64,000 nt of DNA from Thermophagus xiamenensis (GCF_900112795.1 NZ_FONA01000004.1:62001-126000), one strand, 5' to 3'; positions 1 to 9,977 are shown, numbered from the stretch's first letter. The notes: generated by a model from the letters alone, not told the origin. Program-made: numbers and translations.

Positions 1-1
1 G

Positions 2-832
2 GAAGTACATTTTATTGTTTTAAATAATGTATGGTCAGATGGTGGAAGGGCCTATAAAGGGCTGTTTTCGCCTGAACAGATTCGATTTGTGGCAAATGAC
101 CTTGCTTTGGTTCCAGAAAATAAGCTTGTTGTGCTTTGCCAACACATTCCCATGGCTTATACAAGAAATAAGGAAGAATTATTTTCTGTGATTGGTGATT
201 CTAGAAAAGTGTTAATTCTCTCAGGACATACTCATCGGGTTGAAAGACATTTTTATACCGATAATATTAGTGAGTTGGGGGTAGGTGCATCATGTGGAGG
301 ATGGTGGACAGGTGAGAGATACTTCTGTGGAATACCGCATGCTTTGATGCAGGATGGGTCCCCTCGAAATTATTTTATTATTGATTTTGATGGCAGTGAT
401 TATTCTTTTCGATTCAAAGGGGTAGGAATGGATGATTCAAAGCAAATGAATATTTGGGTAAACGGTCAGGACACTATTGATACTTATGTTAAAACATTGA
501 AAGAACTTGATAAAAATAGTGTTATTGTAAATGTATATGCTGGCTCAGAGCGTACGAAAGTTTTTATGAATATTAATAATAATGGTTGGCAGGCCATGGA
601 GCCAATTAGAATGATAGCTCCGGAAGTGGCGCGTATAATTGCTATGAACAGAAGTAATGTTTTCCCTACAAAATTCAGTAGAAAATCGGCTTTAAGAAGT
701 TCTTCTTCTCCTCATTTATGGTTGGGATATATTCCTGATACTATAGAGGTGAATACCGGTAAAATTGAAATTAAAGCTTTCGATAATTATGGACTTGAAG
801 TGTATGGCAGCAACCTGTTCCTGATAAAATGA
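2..832 (+). CDS. Calcineurin-like metallophosphoesterase, C-terminal part (5' cut by window)
   Basis: The reading frame is open from base 2, so the gene starts before the window; the GTG at 89 is only an internal codon. About 276 residues are visible. The motifs HIPM and SGHTH are the late metal-binding histidine motifs of calcineurin-like phosphoesterases. About 150 residues follow, compatible with the C-terminal domain that Bacteroidota members of this family carry after the catalytic domain. Substrate cannot be told from sequence; relatives hydrolyse phosphoesters in the envelope. The stop TGA lies 24 bases before the convergent protease gene ends. The family call is firm, the function open. 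Confidence 0.8.
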   Translation, partial: EVHFIVLNNVWSDGGRAYKGLFSPEQIRFVANDLALVPENKLVVLCQHIPMAYTRNKEELFSVIGDSRKVLILSGHTHRVERHFYTDNISELGVGASCGGWWTGERYFCGIPHALMQDGSPRNYFIIDFDGSDYSFRFKGVGMDDSKQMNIWVNGQDTIDTYVKTLKELDKNSVIVNVYAGSERTKVFMNINNNGWQAMEPIRMIAPEVARIIAMNRSNVFPTKFSRKSALRSSSSPHLWLGYIPDTIEVNTGKIEIKAFDNYGLEVYGSNLFLIK

Positions 833-856
833 TAGAACCTTTTTGGTGCAGTAAGA

Positions 857-3406
857 TTAAGGTCTAATTATAATTTTTTTTGTCAGTTTGTCTTGATTGC
901 TAGTTGCATGGATATAATATATGCCACTGGGAATACCAGTCAAATTCAAATCGAACGTTGTGTTCTGTGGACTGATAGAAATTTCTTTGGAAAGAACTTT
1001 TTTCCCGGTAGCAGATAAAACAGAAAGGTTAAAAGTCTGTTCATCCGATACACCCGAAATGGTTAAATGAAATATCCCGTCAGAAGGATTTGGGTATACC
1101 TCAATGGTATGACTTAAAAGGGTTATTTCGATATCCCCGTATTCCTGGTCGGAGTAAACCTGCAGCCAATATTGTTTAAATGGCTCGACGATTAAATTAC
1201 CCAATGACGGAGTGGTTGAATATCCGGAGGCTGCGACTAATGAGAAGTCATTATTGGTGGTTGTAATGTCATCATAGGTTTTAGATTGAAATACGGATAA
1301 TTGCATTGGTGTACCATCGGCATAGACGGATATTTGACCATTGGAAGGAGCTTTGAAACTGAACCAAACTGAATTGTCACTTTCATCTGCAGTGGTAGTG
1401 AAGCAATTTTGATTTTGAGAACATTCGGTGGCGGGAGGTGCCGGTTCCAATGTATTGACAGTACCGCAATCAATAGAAAAGCTACCGTTATAACCCAATG
1501 AAAGAGGAATGGCATTTTCTATCTTGTCGTTTATAGGGTATAAAACATGGAGTAGTACGGTATCAGAAGAAAGACAGCTTCCATGTCCCCCGGTTGTTAC
1601 GACATAAGAGTCAAACGAACCGTTTTGCCGGGCAGATTCATTGGTTGCAAGAGTTATGACATTGTCATTGTATTCATAATCGATAAGATTGTCTTGCGAC
1701 ACCCAAAAGGAGTAATTTTCGGCCCCTTGTGCTTGCCACTCAATGTGGTCAATACTTTTTCCGCACATGGATATTTCATCACTTAAATTGATAAAGGAAA
1801 CGTTAAATGTCGATTTGGCTTCAACTATATTATTTTTTTGAAGGGTATCAGTCCCAAATTCATTTGAAACAATTAAAGTTATAGTGTAAATATTTTCTTC
1901 TGTAAAGATAACTTCCGGATTCTGAGTGTATTCATTAGTGCCATTTACAAATGCGAAGGTGGAAGGTTGTATTTCCCAGTGCCATTGTTCGGGACTTCCC
2001 TTGCTTTGGTCTGTTAGGTAAACAGTAGTGTTAAGGCAAGCCAAAGAGACATCTGTTTCAAAATTGGCAGTAGGGGTACGATTATAATCAAGGCCATCTA
2101 ATACCTTGATTCCACTATTTATCGGGTCGAGCCAATACTTTAATTGAGCTGTTGCATTAGAATAATAGTCCCAGGAAAGTGAAAACTTTCCGAATAAAGA
2201 GATGTCATCATCGCCACCGTGCAGTTGCCCTATTATTCTATGGTTGTCATCAAACAGAGGACTTCCAGAAGAACCGCTCGCATCGGCGCCACTATCGTAC
2301 TGAACCATCCAGTGTGTATTGGCATCAGTAATGAGGTCATCATCCCATATCACTCTATAATCATAGCTGACAGGGGCATCATAATCAATGGCAATACTTT
2401 TGGGATTTCCTTCCGGATGATGAATACATGTGGCCGAAGTTGTAGTAATTGTGTCATTGGCATTCCACCCGGCAAAATAGGGTTGATAGGCATCTGGCGG
2501 ATCTTCCGATAATTTTAAAAGGGTAAAATCGTTATAATCACTTGTAGCTAAAAGTTCAGCGCCGGAAAGAGATTGGTCTGGCGAGGCGTCAGAGCCATTG
2601 CAAACCGAATTTTCATAGTTAAAATAAGTGATTAAAGTTTGGGCAACCTCTTCTGAATAGATACAATGATTGGCCGTTAGAAAGAAGGGTGTTGCATCTT
2701 CCCTGGTGTTATTAACCAAAGCACCGGTACAAACATACCAATCCCGTCCTTCAGCGAAAGTCATCAGGCATACGGAACGTTTCTGATCCTTCCAATCGTT
2801 GCCTTCTTCGCAATTAATATCGATATAAGGGCTGTCAGTAGTGACCATGTTTCGATATGCTGTAAACACTGACTCTAAAAATAGTTCACCCTCGAATTGC
2901 GCATCAACAGGCTCGTTATATTCAATAATTATCGAATTTCCTGGAACAGTCGCAATTGATAATTTTCTATATTTCTTATTGTTAATTTCAGTAAATGCTC
3001 CTCTTAAAGTGGTTGTGTCAGCATTGTAAACGAATAACTCGGCACCGGGAGGAAGTAAGTAGCTGCTGAAAAATAATCCCAGAGAAACTGCATCCGGACA
3101 ATGAATCCGGTAACGCCATATTTGCACACCACCAATGGTTGTTTTAAGTGCTGAATCTCTTAGGTTAATAGCAATTTTTTGAACGATACCCATTCGATTG
3201 GGTATTCCGTTTTTTTCGTCCAATGCTTTCTGTAAATCAACTTTAATGGAATCTAATATCTGAATAGGAATTTTGTGTGTTCCCTTAAGAGATGCTTCTT
3301 GGTTAAAACTGGCCGGAGTGGTATGAATGGAAATTTGAGATATAACTATTGGGCCATTAATAAGGCCAAAAAGTAGGAATAGCGAAAAATATATTTGTTT
3401 TCTCAT
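857..3406 (-). CDS. Secreted trypsin-like (lysyl endopeptidase-type) serine protease with PKD-like and T9SS sorting domains
   Basis: An 849-residue exported protein. Residues 1-24 form a signal peptide. An N-terminal pro-region to about residue 195 precedes an S1-fold protease domain whose triad appears to be His247 (LTANHC), Asp293 (NDFTLLKL) and Ser380 (SGSSGSP), as in Achromobacter lysyl endopeptidase relatives. A PKD-like domain begins near residue 445 (PTANFETD). The last ~75 residues (VYPNPSDGIFHL to KKIIIRP) are a type A C-terminal sorting domain, so the protein should be exported by the type IX system and released or anchored at the surface. It likely digests external protein. Transcribed alone, convergent with the phosphoesterase. 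Cleavage specificity is inferred only from the domain type. Confidence 0.88.
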   Translation of the reverse strand: MRKQIYFSLFLLFGLINGPIVISQISIHTTPASFNQEASLKGTHKIPIQILDSIKVDLQKALDEKNGIPNRMGIVQKIAINLRDSALKTTIGGVQIWRYRIHCPDAVSLGLFFSSYLLPPGAELFVYNADTTTLRGAFTEINNKKYRKLSIATVPGNSIIIEYNEPVDAQFEGELFLESVFTAYRNMVTTDSPYIDINCEEGNDWKDQKRSVCLMTFAEGRDWYVCTGALVNNTREDATPFFLTANHCIYSEEVAQTLITYFNYENSVCNGSDASPDQSLSGAELLATSDYNDFTLLKLSEDPPDAYQPYFAGWNANDTITTTSATCIHHPEGNPKSIAIDYDAPVSYDYRVIWDDDLITDANTHWMVQYDSGADASGSSGSPLFDDNHRIIGQLHGGDDDISLFGKFSLSWDYYSNATAQLKYWLDPINSGIKVLDGLDYNRTPTANFETDVSLACLNTTVYLTDQSKGSPEQWHWEIQPSTFAFVNGTNEYTQNPEVIFTEENIYTITLIVSNEFGTDTLQKNNIVEAKSTFNVSFINLSDEISMCGKSIDHIEWQAQGAENYSFWVSQDNLIDYEYNDNVITLATNESARQNGSFDSYVVTTGGHGSCLSSDTVLLHVLYPINDKIENAIPLSLGYNGSFSIDCGTVNTLEPAPPATECSQNQNCFTTTADESDNSVWFSFKAPSNGQISVYADGTPMQLSVFQSKTYDDITTTNNDFSLVAASGYSTTPSLGNLIVEPFKQYWLQVYSDQEYGDIEITLLSHTIEVYPNPSDGIFHLTISGVSDEQTFNLSVLSATGKKVLSKEISISPQNTTFDLNLTGIPSGIYYIHATSNQDKLTKKIIIRP

Positions 3407-3529
3407 GAAAATTTATTTGCAATATTTCAGTCCACAGATTATGGATGTATTTAGAAACAGCAAAAATAAGAGAAAATTGTTCAGCTAATTGTTTTTTCCA
3501 ATATGTACTCGATTCTTTCAATAAAAAGA

Positions 3530-4090
3530 AGTTTTACTTCAATGAAGAATAATACGAAACGAGAATGCCAAGAAGGCTTTCAACAATAAAAACATGGATA
3601 AATATATATAGGCAGAAGTGCACAAGTAGAAGGGTTTTTTATTCATCAATGGTTAGTAATTAATCTTTAGTGCTTTGTGTAAAACACTACAGACTGATGA
3701 CTATGCACAAATGACAAATGATAGATTTTAAGAGACAATAGTTCAGTGAAATAAGTATATTTTATAAGAATGAAACGAGCATGGCGACTTTTGCCACAAA
3801 AGGACATGTATAAACGACAAAGGCAGAATTGCACAGGCAGAAGGCAGAAGAAGTCAATAGTCATTAATTAAATAGTCATTAGTGTTAATGGACTAGTGAC
3901 TAATGACTAACCACTAATGACTACTATTAAGAAACAATATATCAATGAAGTAAGTGAGTTTTATACGGAAGAAACGAGCATGATCAAGAAGGTCTTCCAA
4001 AACAAGAATATGTTTAAACTTAAGCCAAGCGAGTATAATCGGTCCAATAACTTAAGTAATTTTTATACCGATGAAACAGCATTGCCCTTT
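3530..4090 (+). repeat. Dispersed intergenic repeat, tandem array of about three units
   Basis: This 738-base gap (3407-4144) is mostly repeat and holds no credible gene. Units follow one another in the order A (GAAACGAGCATGGCGAC...), B (GGCAGAA-type words with TGCACAGGCAGAAGGCAG), C (heptamer words such as TAGTCAT, TAGTGGT, ACTAATGAC) and D (CAATATATCAATGAAGTAAG then TTTTATACGG). The middle unit (about 3770-3960) is best preserved; the flanking ones are decayed. D of one unit runs directly into A of the next. Related copies occur throughout the window. Confidence 0.85.
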
Positions 4091-4144
4091 TAAAATGAAA
4101 AAAATTTACAAAGAGCAATAATTGTATAAAAGCTATTAAAACTA

Positions 4145-4555
4145 TTATTGGGGTTTATTTAAAAATTTAGAAAGTGTATCCATCAACACCTGCAAGCGAA
4201 TAGGCTTGGCTAAATAATCGTCGCATCCGGCTTCCATACATTTTTCCCGTTCACCGGACATTACGTGGGCAGTTTGAGCTACAACCGGAACGTTAGGATT
4301 GATTTTTTTTATTTCACGTGTAGCGGTATATCCATCCATTATAGGCAGCTGCAAATCCATTAACACCAAATCCACAGCGTTGTTTTTAAAGAGATCGATC
4401 GCTTGTTGCCCATCTTTAGCCCATAATATTTTAGCATTGGTTCGACGCAAGGCTGCATCAAAAAATATCTTATTGGTATCAACATCTTCAACAACTAAAA
4501 TTACTTTATCGCCCCAATTTTGGTTAAGGGCTTTGCTTAAATCTGAGTCCAACAT
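4145..4555 (-). CDS. Stand-alone response-regulator receiver protein
   Basis: About 136 residues, essentially one CheY-like receiver domain and no output domain. The acidic pocket is VVEDVD, the phospho-acceptor is Asp67 (LVLMDLQLP) and the conserved lysine is in YLAKPI. The sequence style (MDLQLPIMDGYTATREI) is that of the C-terminal receiver of hybrid histidine kinases, so it may serve as a single-domain relay partner. I chose the ATG at 4555; an in-frame ATG at 4612 would add 19 residues that look non-native. No kinase is adjacent, so the partner is unknown. It diverges from the downstream hydrolase gene across a 220-base promoter region. Confidence 0.85.
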   Translation of the reverse strand: MLDSDLSKALNQNWGDKVILVVEDVDTNKIFFDAALRRTNAKILWAKDGQQAIDLFKNNAVDLVLMDLQLPIMDGYTATREIKKINPNVPVVAQTAHVMSGEREKCMEAGCDDYLAKPIRLQVLMDTLSKFLNKPQ

Positions 4556-4775
4556 AACTGATCCGGTAATTGAATATTGACAATATCTATTTCTTTTGAT
4601 TAGAAAGACCAAATTAATATTTTATTTCTAAACATCTCTTCATTTTCGATGAAAAATTATCAATAAATATGTTTTTGGAAAAATCGTTAGTTAGTTCACG
4701 GTTTTTTTTGTTGTTTTGAGATAAAAAGAAAAAATAACTTTTTTATCTATCAACAAAAATAACCGGGGGAATCCA

Positions 4776-7469
4776 ATGATTGGGAGGAGAATGACTTTCA
4801 GGATCTTTCTTATTGTATTTGTATTGTGCTTGACTAAAGGAAGATTGGTGGTTAGAGCATCAGATAAGGAAACTACTGACTGGTTAATGAGGGTGAAAAG
4901 CATGGATCTGTCCCAAAAAATTAGTTTAATTCTGTTTCCAATGATACATGAAAGGGATGGTACAGTGATTTTTCCTAAGGCCGAAAGTATTCCCCAAGGT
5001 GGTTGGTCTAATATTCCTCTTTTGAATGGCTTAAATGGTTTTAAAACTTCAAATATTTTAGCGCCGTTTCCTGACGTTCGGGCTGTGGGTTGTGTCAAAG
5101 ATTCTTTTCTTAGGGATATCTTGAGAGAAGATTTAATGCAATATATGGCAAGGAAGCAGATAGTCGGTATTTTAGCCTCAAATAAATATTTATTTGAGGT
5201 GGCAAAGAACCATTTGCCGTCTGTTTATTCCCAAAATTCGTTAGCCTTATGGCTTTTCTCTAAAAGTGAAGGTAATTTTAGATGTATTCCTGCTGTTCCA
5301 TTAACTAATAATTTCTTTTCTTATCTCCGTCCCATTAAAAGACTTGGAGATTATGATACGAGTGAATTTATTGTAAAAAAGCATAATAATAGGACACAAA
5401 AAGTTAAAGATAGCTTTGAAGAGAGAGTAAAAAAAGGAACGATTTTCTTGACATTTGATTATGCTGAGGATTTTAAACGGTTGCTCAGGGCTTACGAAAA
5501 CAGGTTACTAAATGAAGAGGATCTTGATATCGGATGCAGTATAATTTTAAAGCATATTTTAGAGTGTGGAAGTGTTGTAAAACCATCTGATAGGAAATCT
5601 TTTGATCTTTCGATAATAGAATATGCAAGAAGAAGTGCTTTTGAAAAGGGTATCCGTTTTTTTGGGCAGAAAAAAGAACCATTTTTACCAACCGATTTAA
5701 GTTCAGTAAAAATTAAAATTGTTTCGGATGTTCCCGATAAATATTACAGCCCTTTTATTGCTATGCTTCAGAATCATTTTACTGTTGAGAAGAACGATTC
5801 GGTTTCAGTCAATTATGTAGTTTGGTTATGTGAAAAACAAGAGATAACTGAAGCGAATATAAGTAAAAAATCACAAGAGATTCGCCTGCAAAATCCTGAA
5901 GCAAAAATTGCCTTGCTAGTTGCTGATCCATCTGATTATTTTAAGGTGAATGGCTTCCCCGAAGAGATAGATGCCCTTTATACAGGTACTTCCGAATGGG
6001 ATATGGTTTGGGAATTCCTGGCTCAAGCCTTGTTTGCCGGCATTAATGTAGAAGAAGTGCGTAATTTTGAAGATTGGTATGAAGGTATTCGTTCATTTTC
6101 GTTGTCAATTATTAAAAGTCGCTTAAAATTTGGTGTGCCCGAAGAAGTAAGCATGATTACCGACAGCTTAATTAAAATCGACTCATTGATGTTGAAGGCC
6201 ATTCAAGAAAAGGCGCTTCCCGGTGGTCAAATAGTGGTGGCACGTAATGGAGTTGTGGTATGGAACAAAGCATATGGATTTCACACATATGAAAAAAAAC
6301 AACCGGTGCTCACTTCTGATATTTATGATTTGGCATCCATAACAAAAATTGCAGCAACTGTACCAGCACTAATGAAACTGTATGATGATAATAAGTGGGA
6401 ATTGAAGGATACTTTAGGTAGATTTCTGCCACAATTAAATTCTACTGAAAAGGCATCATTAACTATAGAAGAACTGTTGCTTCATGAAAGTGGCCTTGCT
6501 TCTTATATCCCTTTTTATCTGCAAGCTGTTGATGAAACCAAATTGAAAGGTCGATTATTTGCCAATAGATATTCATGGCTTTACAACATTAAATTGGATG
6601 ATTATATTTATTTGAATCGAACCGTTACATACCGAAAAGATGTTTTCAGCCATAAACCTGATACTTTGTTTTCAGTGCCTGTGGCTCAAAACTGGTTTAT
6701 GAATAAAAATTATCTTGATTCCATAATGCAGCAAGTTTTAGAATCGCCCTTACATCAAAAAGGAAGATATCGGTATAGTGACCTTGGGTTCTATTTACTG
6801 GGCAAAATGATAACTGAACTCACCAATAGCTCATTGGATACTTTTACTTATGAATACTTTTATGGTCCGATGGGTATGAAAAATACAGCTTTTAGACCCC
6901 TTGAACACTTCGAAAAAGAAAGAATAGTACCTACTGAAAATGACAAAGCTTTTCGTAAACAATTATTGCATGGGTGGGTACAGGATCCTGGTGCTGCAAT
7001 GATGGGAGGGGTGGCCGGACATGCAGGTTTGTTTGCCAATGCTTTGGATATCGCTAAAATGATGCAGTTGTATTTAAATGGAGGTCATTATGGTGGGAAA
7101 GAATACATTAAATCTAATACCATTAAATTGTTTACGAGTCGCCATAACGACAAAAATCGTCGAGGTCTAGGTTTTGATAAACCTGAATCCGACACCACCA
7201 AAGTTAATCCTGTCTCATCCTTTGCATCTCCAGCTTCTTTCGGACACAGTGGATTTACCGGAACCCTTGCATGGGCCGACCCCTTAACCGGAATTGTTTA
7301 CGTTTTTCTTTCTAATAGAGTGCATCCAAATCAATATAATAAAAAACTTATAGAGGAAAACTATCGGACAACTATCCAAGATATAATTTATAACTCTATT
7401 ATTGGTTTTAATGAAAAGTTTGAGTGGGAAAATGATAAAACAAAGGAGGAATATTGGTTTTTAAACTAA
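4776..7469 (+). CDS. Fusion of a degenerate GH3-like region and a beta-lactamase-family serine hydrolase
   Basis: 897 residues with an N-terminal signal segment. Residues ~35-430 resemble a shortened, eroded glycoside-hydrolase family 3 module (opening TTDWLMRVKSMDLSQKISL, later ERVKKGTIFLTFDYAEDF); I cannot find a clear GH3 nucleophile motif. From ~475 on it is a class C beta-lactamase/esterase fold: Ser521-x-x-Lys524 (ASITK), Tyr667-Ser-Asp (RYSDLG) and His824-Ser-Gly (GHSGFTG). GH3/beta-lactamase fusions are common in Bacteroidota and are thought to act in cell-wall recycling or ester cleavage. ATG 4776 is given; ATG 4791, preceded by GGGAGGAG, is an equally good start. Substrate unknown. 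Confidence 0.8.
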   Translation: MIGRRMTFRIFLIVFVLCLTKGRLVVRASDKETTDWLMRVKSMDLSQKISLILFPMIHERDGTVIFPKAESIPQGGWSNIPLLNGLNGFKTSNILAPFPDVRAVGCVKDSFLRDILREDLMQYMARKQIVGILASNKYLFEVAKNHLPSVYSQNSLALWLFSKSEGNFRCIPAVPLTNNFFSYLRPIKRLGDYDTSEFIVKKHNNRTQKVKDSFEERVKKGTIFLTFDYAEDFKRLLRAYENRLLNEEDLDIGCSIILKHILECGSVVKPSDRKSFDLSIIEYARRSAFEKGIRFFGQKKEPFLPTDLSSVKIKIVSDVPDKYYSPFIAMLQNHFTVEKNDSVSVNYVVWLCEKQEITEANISKKSQEIRLQNPEAKIALLVADPSDYFKVNGFPEEIDALYTGTSEWDMVWEFLAQALFAGINVEEVRNFEDWYEGIRSFSLSIIKSRLKFGVPEEVSMITDSLIKIDSLMLKAIQEKALPGGQIVVARNGVVVWNKAYGFHTYEKKQPVLTSDIYDLASITKIAATVPALMKLYDDNKWELKDTLGRFLPQLNSTEKASLTIEELLLHESGLASYIPFYLQAVDETKLKGRLFANRYSWLYNIKLDDYIYLNRTVTYRKDVFSHKPDTLFSVPVAQNWFMNKNYLDSIMQQVLESPLHQKGRYRYSDLGFYLLGKMITELTNSSLDTFTYEYFYGPMGMKNTAFRPLEHFEKERIVPTENDKAFRKQLLHGWVQDPGAAMMGGVAGHAGLFANALDIAKMMQLYLNGGHYGGKEYIKSNTIKLFTSRHNDKNRRGLGFDKPESDTTKVNPVSSFASPASFGHSGFTGTLAWADPLTGIVYVFLSNRVHPNQYNKKLIEENYRTTIQDIIYNSIIGFNEKFEWENDKTKEEYWFLN

Positions 7470-7511
7470 ATTTTCCCCCTTTGTTTTATAAATGACTTAT
7501 AAAAGCTATTC

Positions 7512-8813
7512 TTAATCATTAAAAAATTTTTCGAATACCCTTATCATATAATAGTGGTCTTTTACACCTGCTAATTCTCTGACCGAGTGCATTGCCAGCA
7601 TAGGATTGCCTACATCTACCGATCGAATATCCAATTGAGAAGTTAAAATGTTCCCTAAGGTTGACCCACCGGCCATATCGCTTCGGTTTACAAATCGTTG
7701 ACAGGGAACACCGGCTTGCCGGCACAACGATTCAAATACTGCACCGCTGTCGCCATCAGTAGTGTATTTCTGATTTGCATGAATTTTTATTACAGGACCT
7801 TTATTTATTAGGGGATGTAATTTAGGATCATGTTTTTCCGGGAAGTTTGGATGAACCGAATGGGCCATATCAGCTGATATCATAAAAGATTGGTAAATAC
7901 ATTGTTGAATGGCTTCTTCATCATTTCCTAATAAACTGAGTAAGCGGTAAAAAATATTTTTAAATAGGGGAGAGCCGGCTCCCTGCTTAGTTTGACTTCC
8001 TACTTCTTCATTATCAAAAATACCCAACATTAGGGTCGATCCTGTAGGAGATGCTTCCAGTATCGCTTTTAAGCCGGCATGTACCATAGCCAAATCGTCT
8101 AACCTCGGACTTGATATAAATTCGTTATTAGCGCCCCAAATGCATCCTCTATGGTATTCATGAAGTGTTAGATCAAAATCAAGTATTTTGTCGGTTTCTG
8201 TGCCTATTTCTCTTGCAATTAACTCTTTTAATATTCCTTTTTGTACACCCTCATCATTTAATATTCCCATAATTGGCAACAGATCTTTTTGAGGGTTTAG
8301 TTTAACCCCATCATTTACCTGGCGATTTAAGTGAATTGCTAAATTGGGAATAACAACCATGGGACGGTTGAAATTAACCAAGTATATTCGTGGGTTTAAC
8401 ACATCTTCACTCTGGCATGCAACCCTTCCTGATATAGATAGCGGGCGGTCGAGCCAGCTCATAAAAATGGGCCCCCCATACACTTCTGTATTCAGAGACA
8501 AATAATAATCATCTCCGACTATTTCAGGAGAAGGTTTAATTTTAAAGGATGGGGAGTCACTATGTGCGCAAATTAATCGAACCCCTTTTTCCGAAGCTGG
8601 CTCTGTTCCCGTTATAAAGGCAAAAAGGGATGAGCCGTTTCGAGTGGTAAAGTATTTTTTACCTCTCTCAATATTCCACTTATCTTGTAAGTTTAGTTTT
8701 TGGAAACCTGCTTTTTCAAGCATTTTAGACGCACTGTTTACAACATGAAAAGGACTTGGACTCTCATGAATAAAGTCAATGAGTTCGGTGGCTAATTTTA
8801 AATTTTGTTTCAT
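7512..8813 (-). CDS. apeB: M18-family aminopeptidase
   Basis: 433 residues, the usual length for M18 (aspartyl aminopeptidase type) zinc peptidases. Visible family motifs are the opening LIDFIHESPSPFHVV, the metal-binding CAHSDSPSFKIKP, the LNTEVYGG segment, the catalytic acidic FDNEEVGSQTKQGAGSP and the late histidine in MLAMHSVRE. It is cytoplasmic (no signal peptide), removes N-terminal residues from peptides and probably forms the dodecameric shell known for the family. The gene is alone; it converges with the serine hydrolase with 42 bases between stops. The symbol is a family-level label. Confidence 0.9.
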   Translation of the reverse strand: MKQNLKLATELIDFIHESPSPFHVVNSASKMLEKAGFQKLNLQDKWNIERGKKYFTTRNGSSLFAFITGTEPASEKGVRLICAHSDSPSFKIKPSPEIVGDDYYLSLNTEVYGGPIFMSWLDRPLSISGRVACQSEDVLNPRIYLVNFNRPMVVIPNLAIHLNRQVNDGVKLNPQKDLLPIMGILNDEGVQKGILKELIAREIGTETDKILDFDLTLHEYHRGCIWGANNEFISSPRLDDLAMVHAGLKAILEASPTGSTLMLGIFDNEEVGSQTKQGAGSPLFKNIFYRLLSLLGNDEEAIQQCIYQSFMISADMAHSVHPNFPEKHDPKLHPLINKGPVIKIHANQKYTTDGDSGAVFESLCRQAGVPCQRFVNRSDMAGGSTLGNILTSQLDIRSVDVGNPMLAMHSVRELAGVKDHYYMIRVFEKFFND

Positions 8814-9521
8814 AGCTGCTTTACTGTTGATTCTTTAATAAAGTTCCAGGCTCGCTGGTAATTGTTAATTAGTCTGTCCAATTTAAATCCATTAGAAACT
8901 GTTGTTCGGACTATAAATTTAGTTTATTTTTTTGCAATTAAAGTTACAAACAAAAAGATACACATTCATGTTTTTTCAATAATTCGATGAATAGAATTGT
9001 TTGGTAAATGATTTTGTGAATATAGTAAAAACTTGTTTTTGCAATATTTTAAGGAGAAAAGATTATTGTTTTCTTAAATTTATTATTTATGTAAATTTAC
9101 CTAATGGCAATTTGTAAAAATTATTCTTAAAAAAAATATGTTAATTTTAATGCAGTCTTAAATTAAGAATTTTGTTGCGAGTGGTTTTTTATAGAATTAA
9201 TATTCAGTTTTTTTATTGTTAGTTTTGAAAAAAGAAAGATAATGAAAATTTATTTTATGGATGATGATATTTGTAAATTTATGGAAGTGATTATCGACAA
9301 TTATGTTTAGAATTGACAATTCCAGAACATCTTTCTTGATTTTTTGATAGGAAAATAAGAATTTATGTTCTAATAATTAAATTTAGAATATGAATTGCAA
9401 AAATAATTAATTTTAATTATGTGGTATGGAATTTGTAGATTAATTAAAATTGCTTTTTCAAAATATTAGGGATGTGGATTTTACAGTAAAGTGTTGAATA
9501 AAAATTAAAAAGCTAACAGAT
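8814..9521. other. Long AT-rich intergenic region, no supported gene
   Basis: 708 bases, very AT-rich, between two divergent genes. The only feature I can point to is a 22-codon frame on the + strand (9242-9310) starting MKIYFMDDDICKFMEV, which looks like the first strand and acidic pocket of a receiver domain and then stops; it may be a chance frame or a remnant. No terminator, RNA or repeat copy was recognised. Confidence 0.5.
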
Positions 9522-9815
9522 ATGAAACATTATAGAATAAAAGTAAGAGACGATAAAGCAAAGTTTTTCGAAGAGTTGTTAAGGTATTTGGATTTTTTAG
9601 ATTATGAAGAAGTAGAGAATTTTTCGGAGCCAAGGATTTATCCCAATTTTGAACTTAAACCTCAATTGGATAGGGATTCTAAAAATCTAATTCATGAAAC
9701 CAATCTTTCTAAATTGAAAAACAGAAATACCCAGGATGAATCTTATCCCGATAACCTAAGAGAGGTTATTGCGCGTATTGATGAAATTAGGGACAAAGCA
9801 AGAAAAAGAAAATAG
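9522..9815 (+). CDS. Small hypothetical protein
   Basis: 97 residues, charged and probably alpha-helical. The opening (YRIKVRDDKAKFFEELL, then RYLDFLDYEEVE) has the shape of the short antitoxin-like stubs common in Bacteroidota, in which a strand is followed by a helix bearing LL and FLDY residues. The C-terminus is strongly basic (RDKARKRK). No toxin partner lies next to it. ATG at 9522 is preceded by AT-rich leader without a clear Shine-Dalgarno sequence, which is normal in this phylum. Function unknown; I did not recognise a named family. Confidence 0.6.
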   Translation: MKHYRIKVRDDKAKFFEELLRYLDFLDYEEVENFSEPRIYPNFELKPQLDRDSKNLIHETNLSKLKNRNTQDESYPDNLREVIARIDEIRDKARKRK

Positions 9816-9912
9816 ATTTTTGTAATTTTTTCGTTCCTATTCATTTGTTAGACGAACTTGTATGGCCTAATTTAAAAGGCTAAATCTTTTTAAGTCCCAA
9901 AGGTATCTTTTT

Positions 9913-9977
9913 ATTTGCATTCAGCCAGGCTCAAGTCGTAACCTATTGGTTCCTCCTGAGGCTGGTTGAATGTAAAT
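9913..9977 (+). ncRNA. Candidate structured RNA hairpin
   Basis: The arms 9913-9933 and 9957-9977 pair over 21 positions on the + strand with one G-G mismatch; two of the pairs are G-U wobbles that would be mismatches in the opposite transcript, so + is the likely transcribed strand. Inside the 23-base loop AACC (9940-9943) and GGTT (9948-9951) can form a second small stem. It lies in a 503-base gap (9816-10318) between an unknown small gene and the LTA-synthase-like gene, next to a decayed copy of the dispersed repeat. It may be an RNA element or the palindromic part of an old repeat. Confidence 0.35.

Noticed and set aside
3667-3864. 65-codon minus-strand frame in the first intergenic gap
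   Set aside because: It is formed wholly by dispersed-repeat sequence and has no conserved start or composition.
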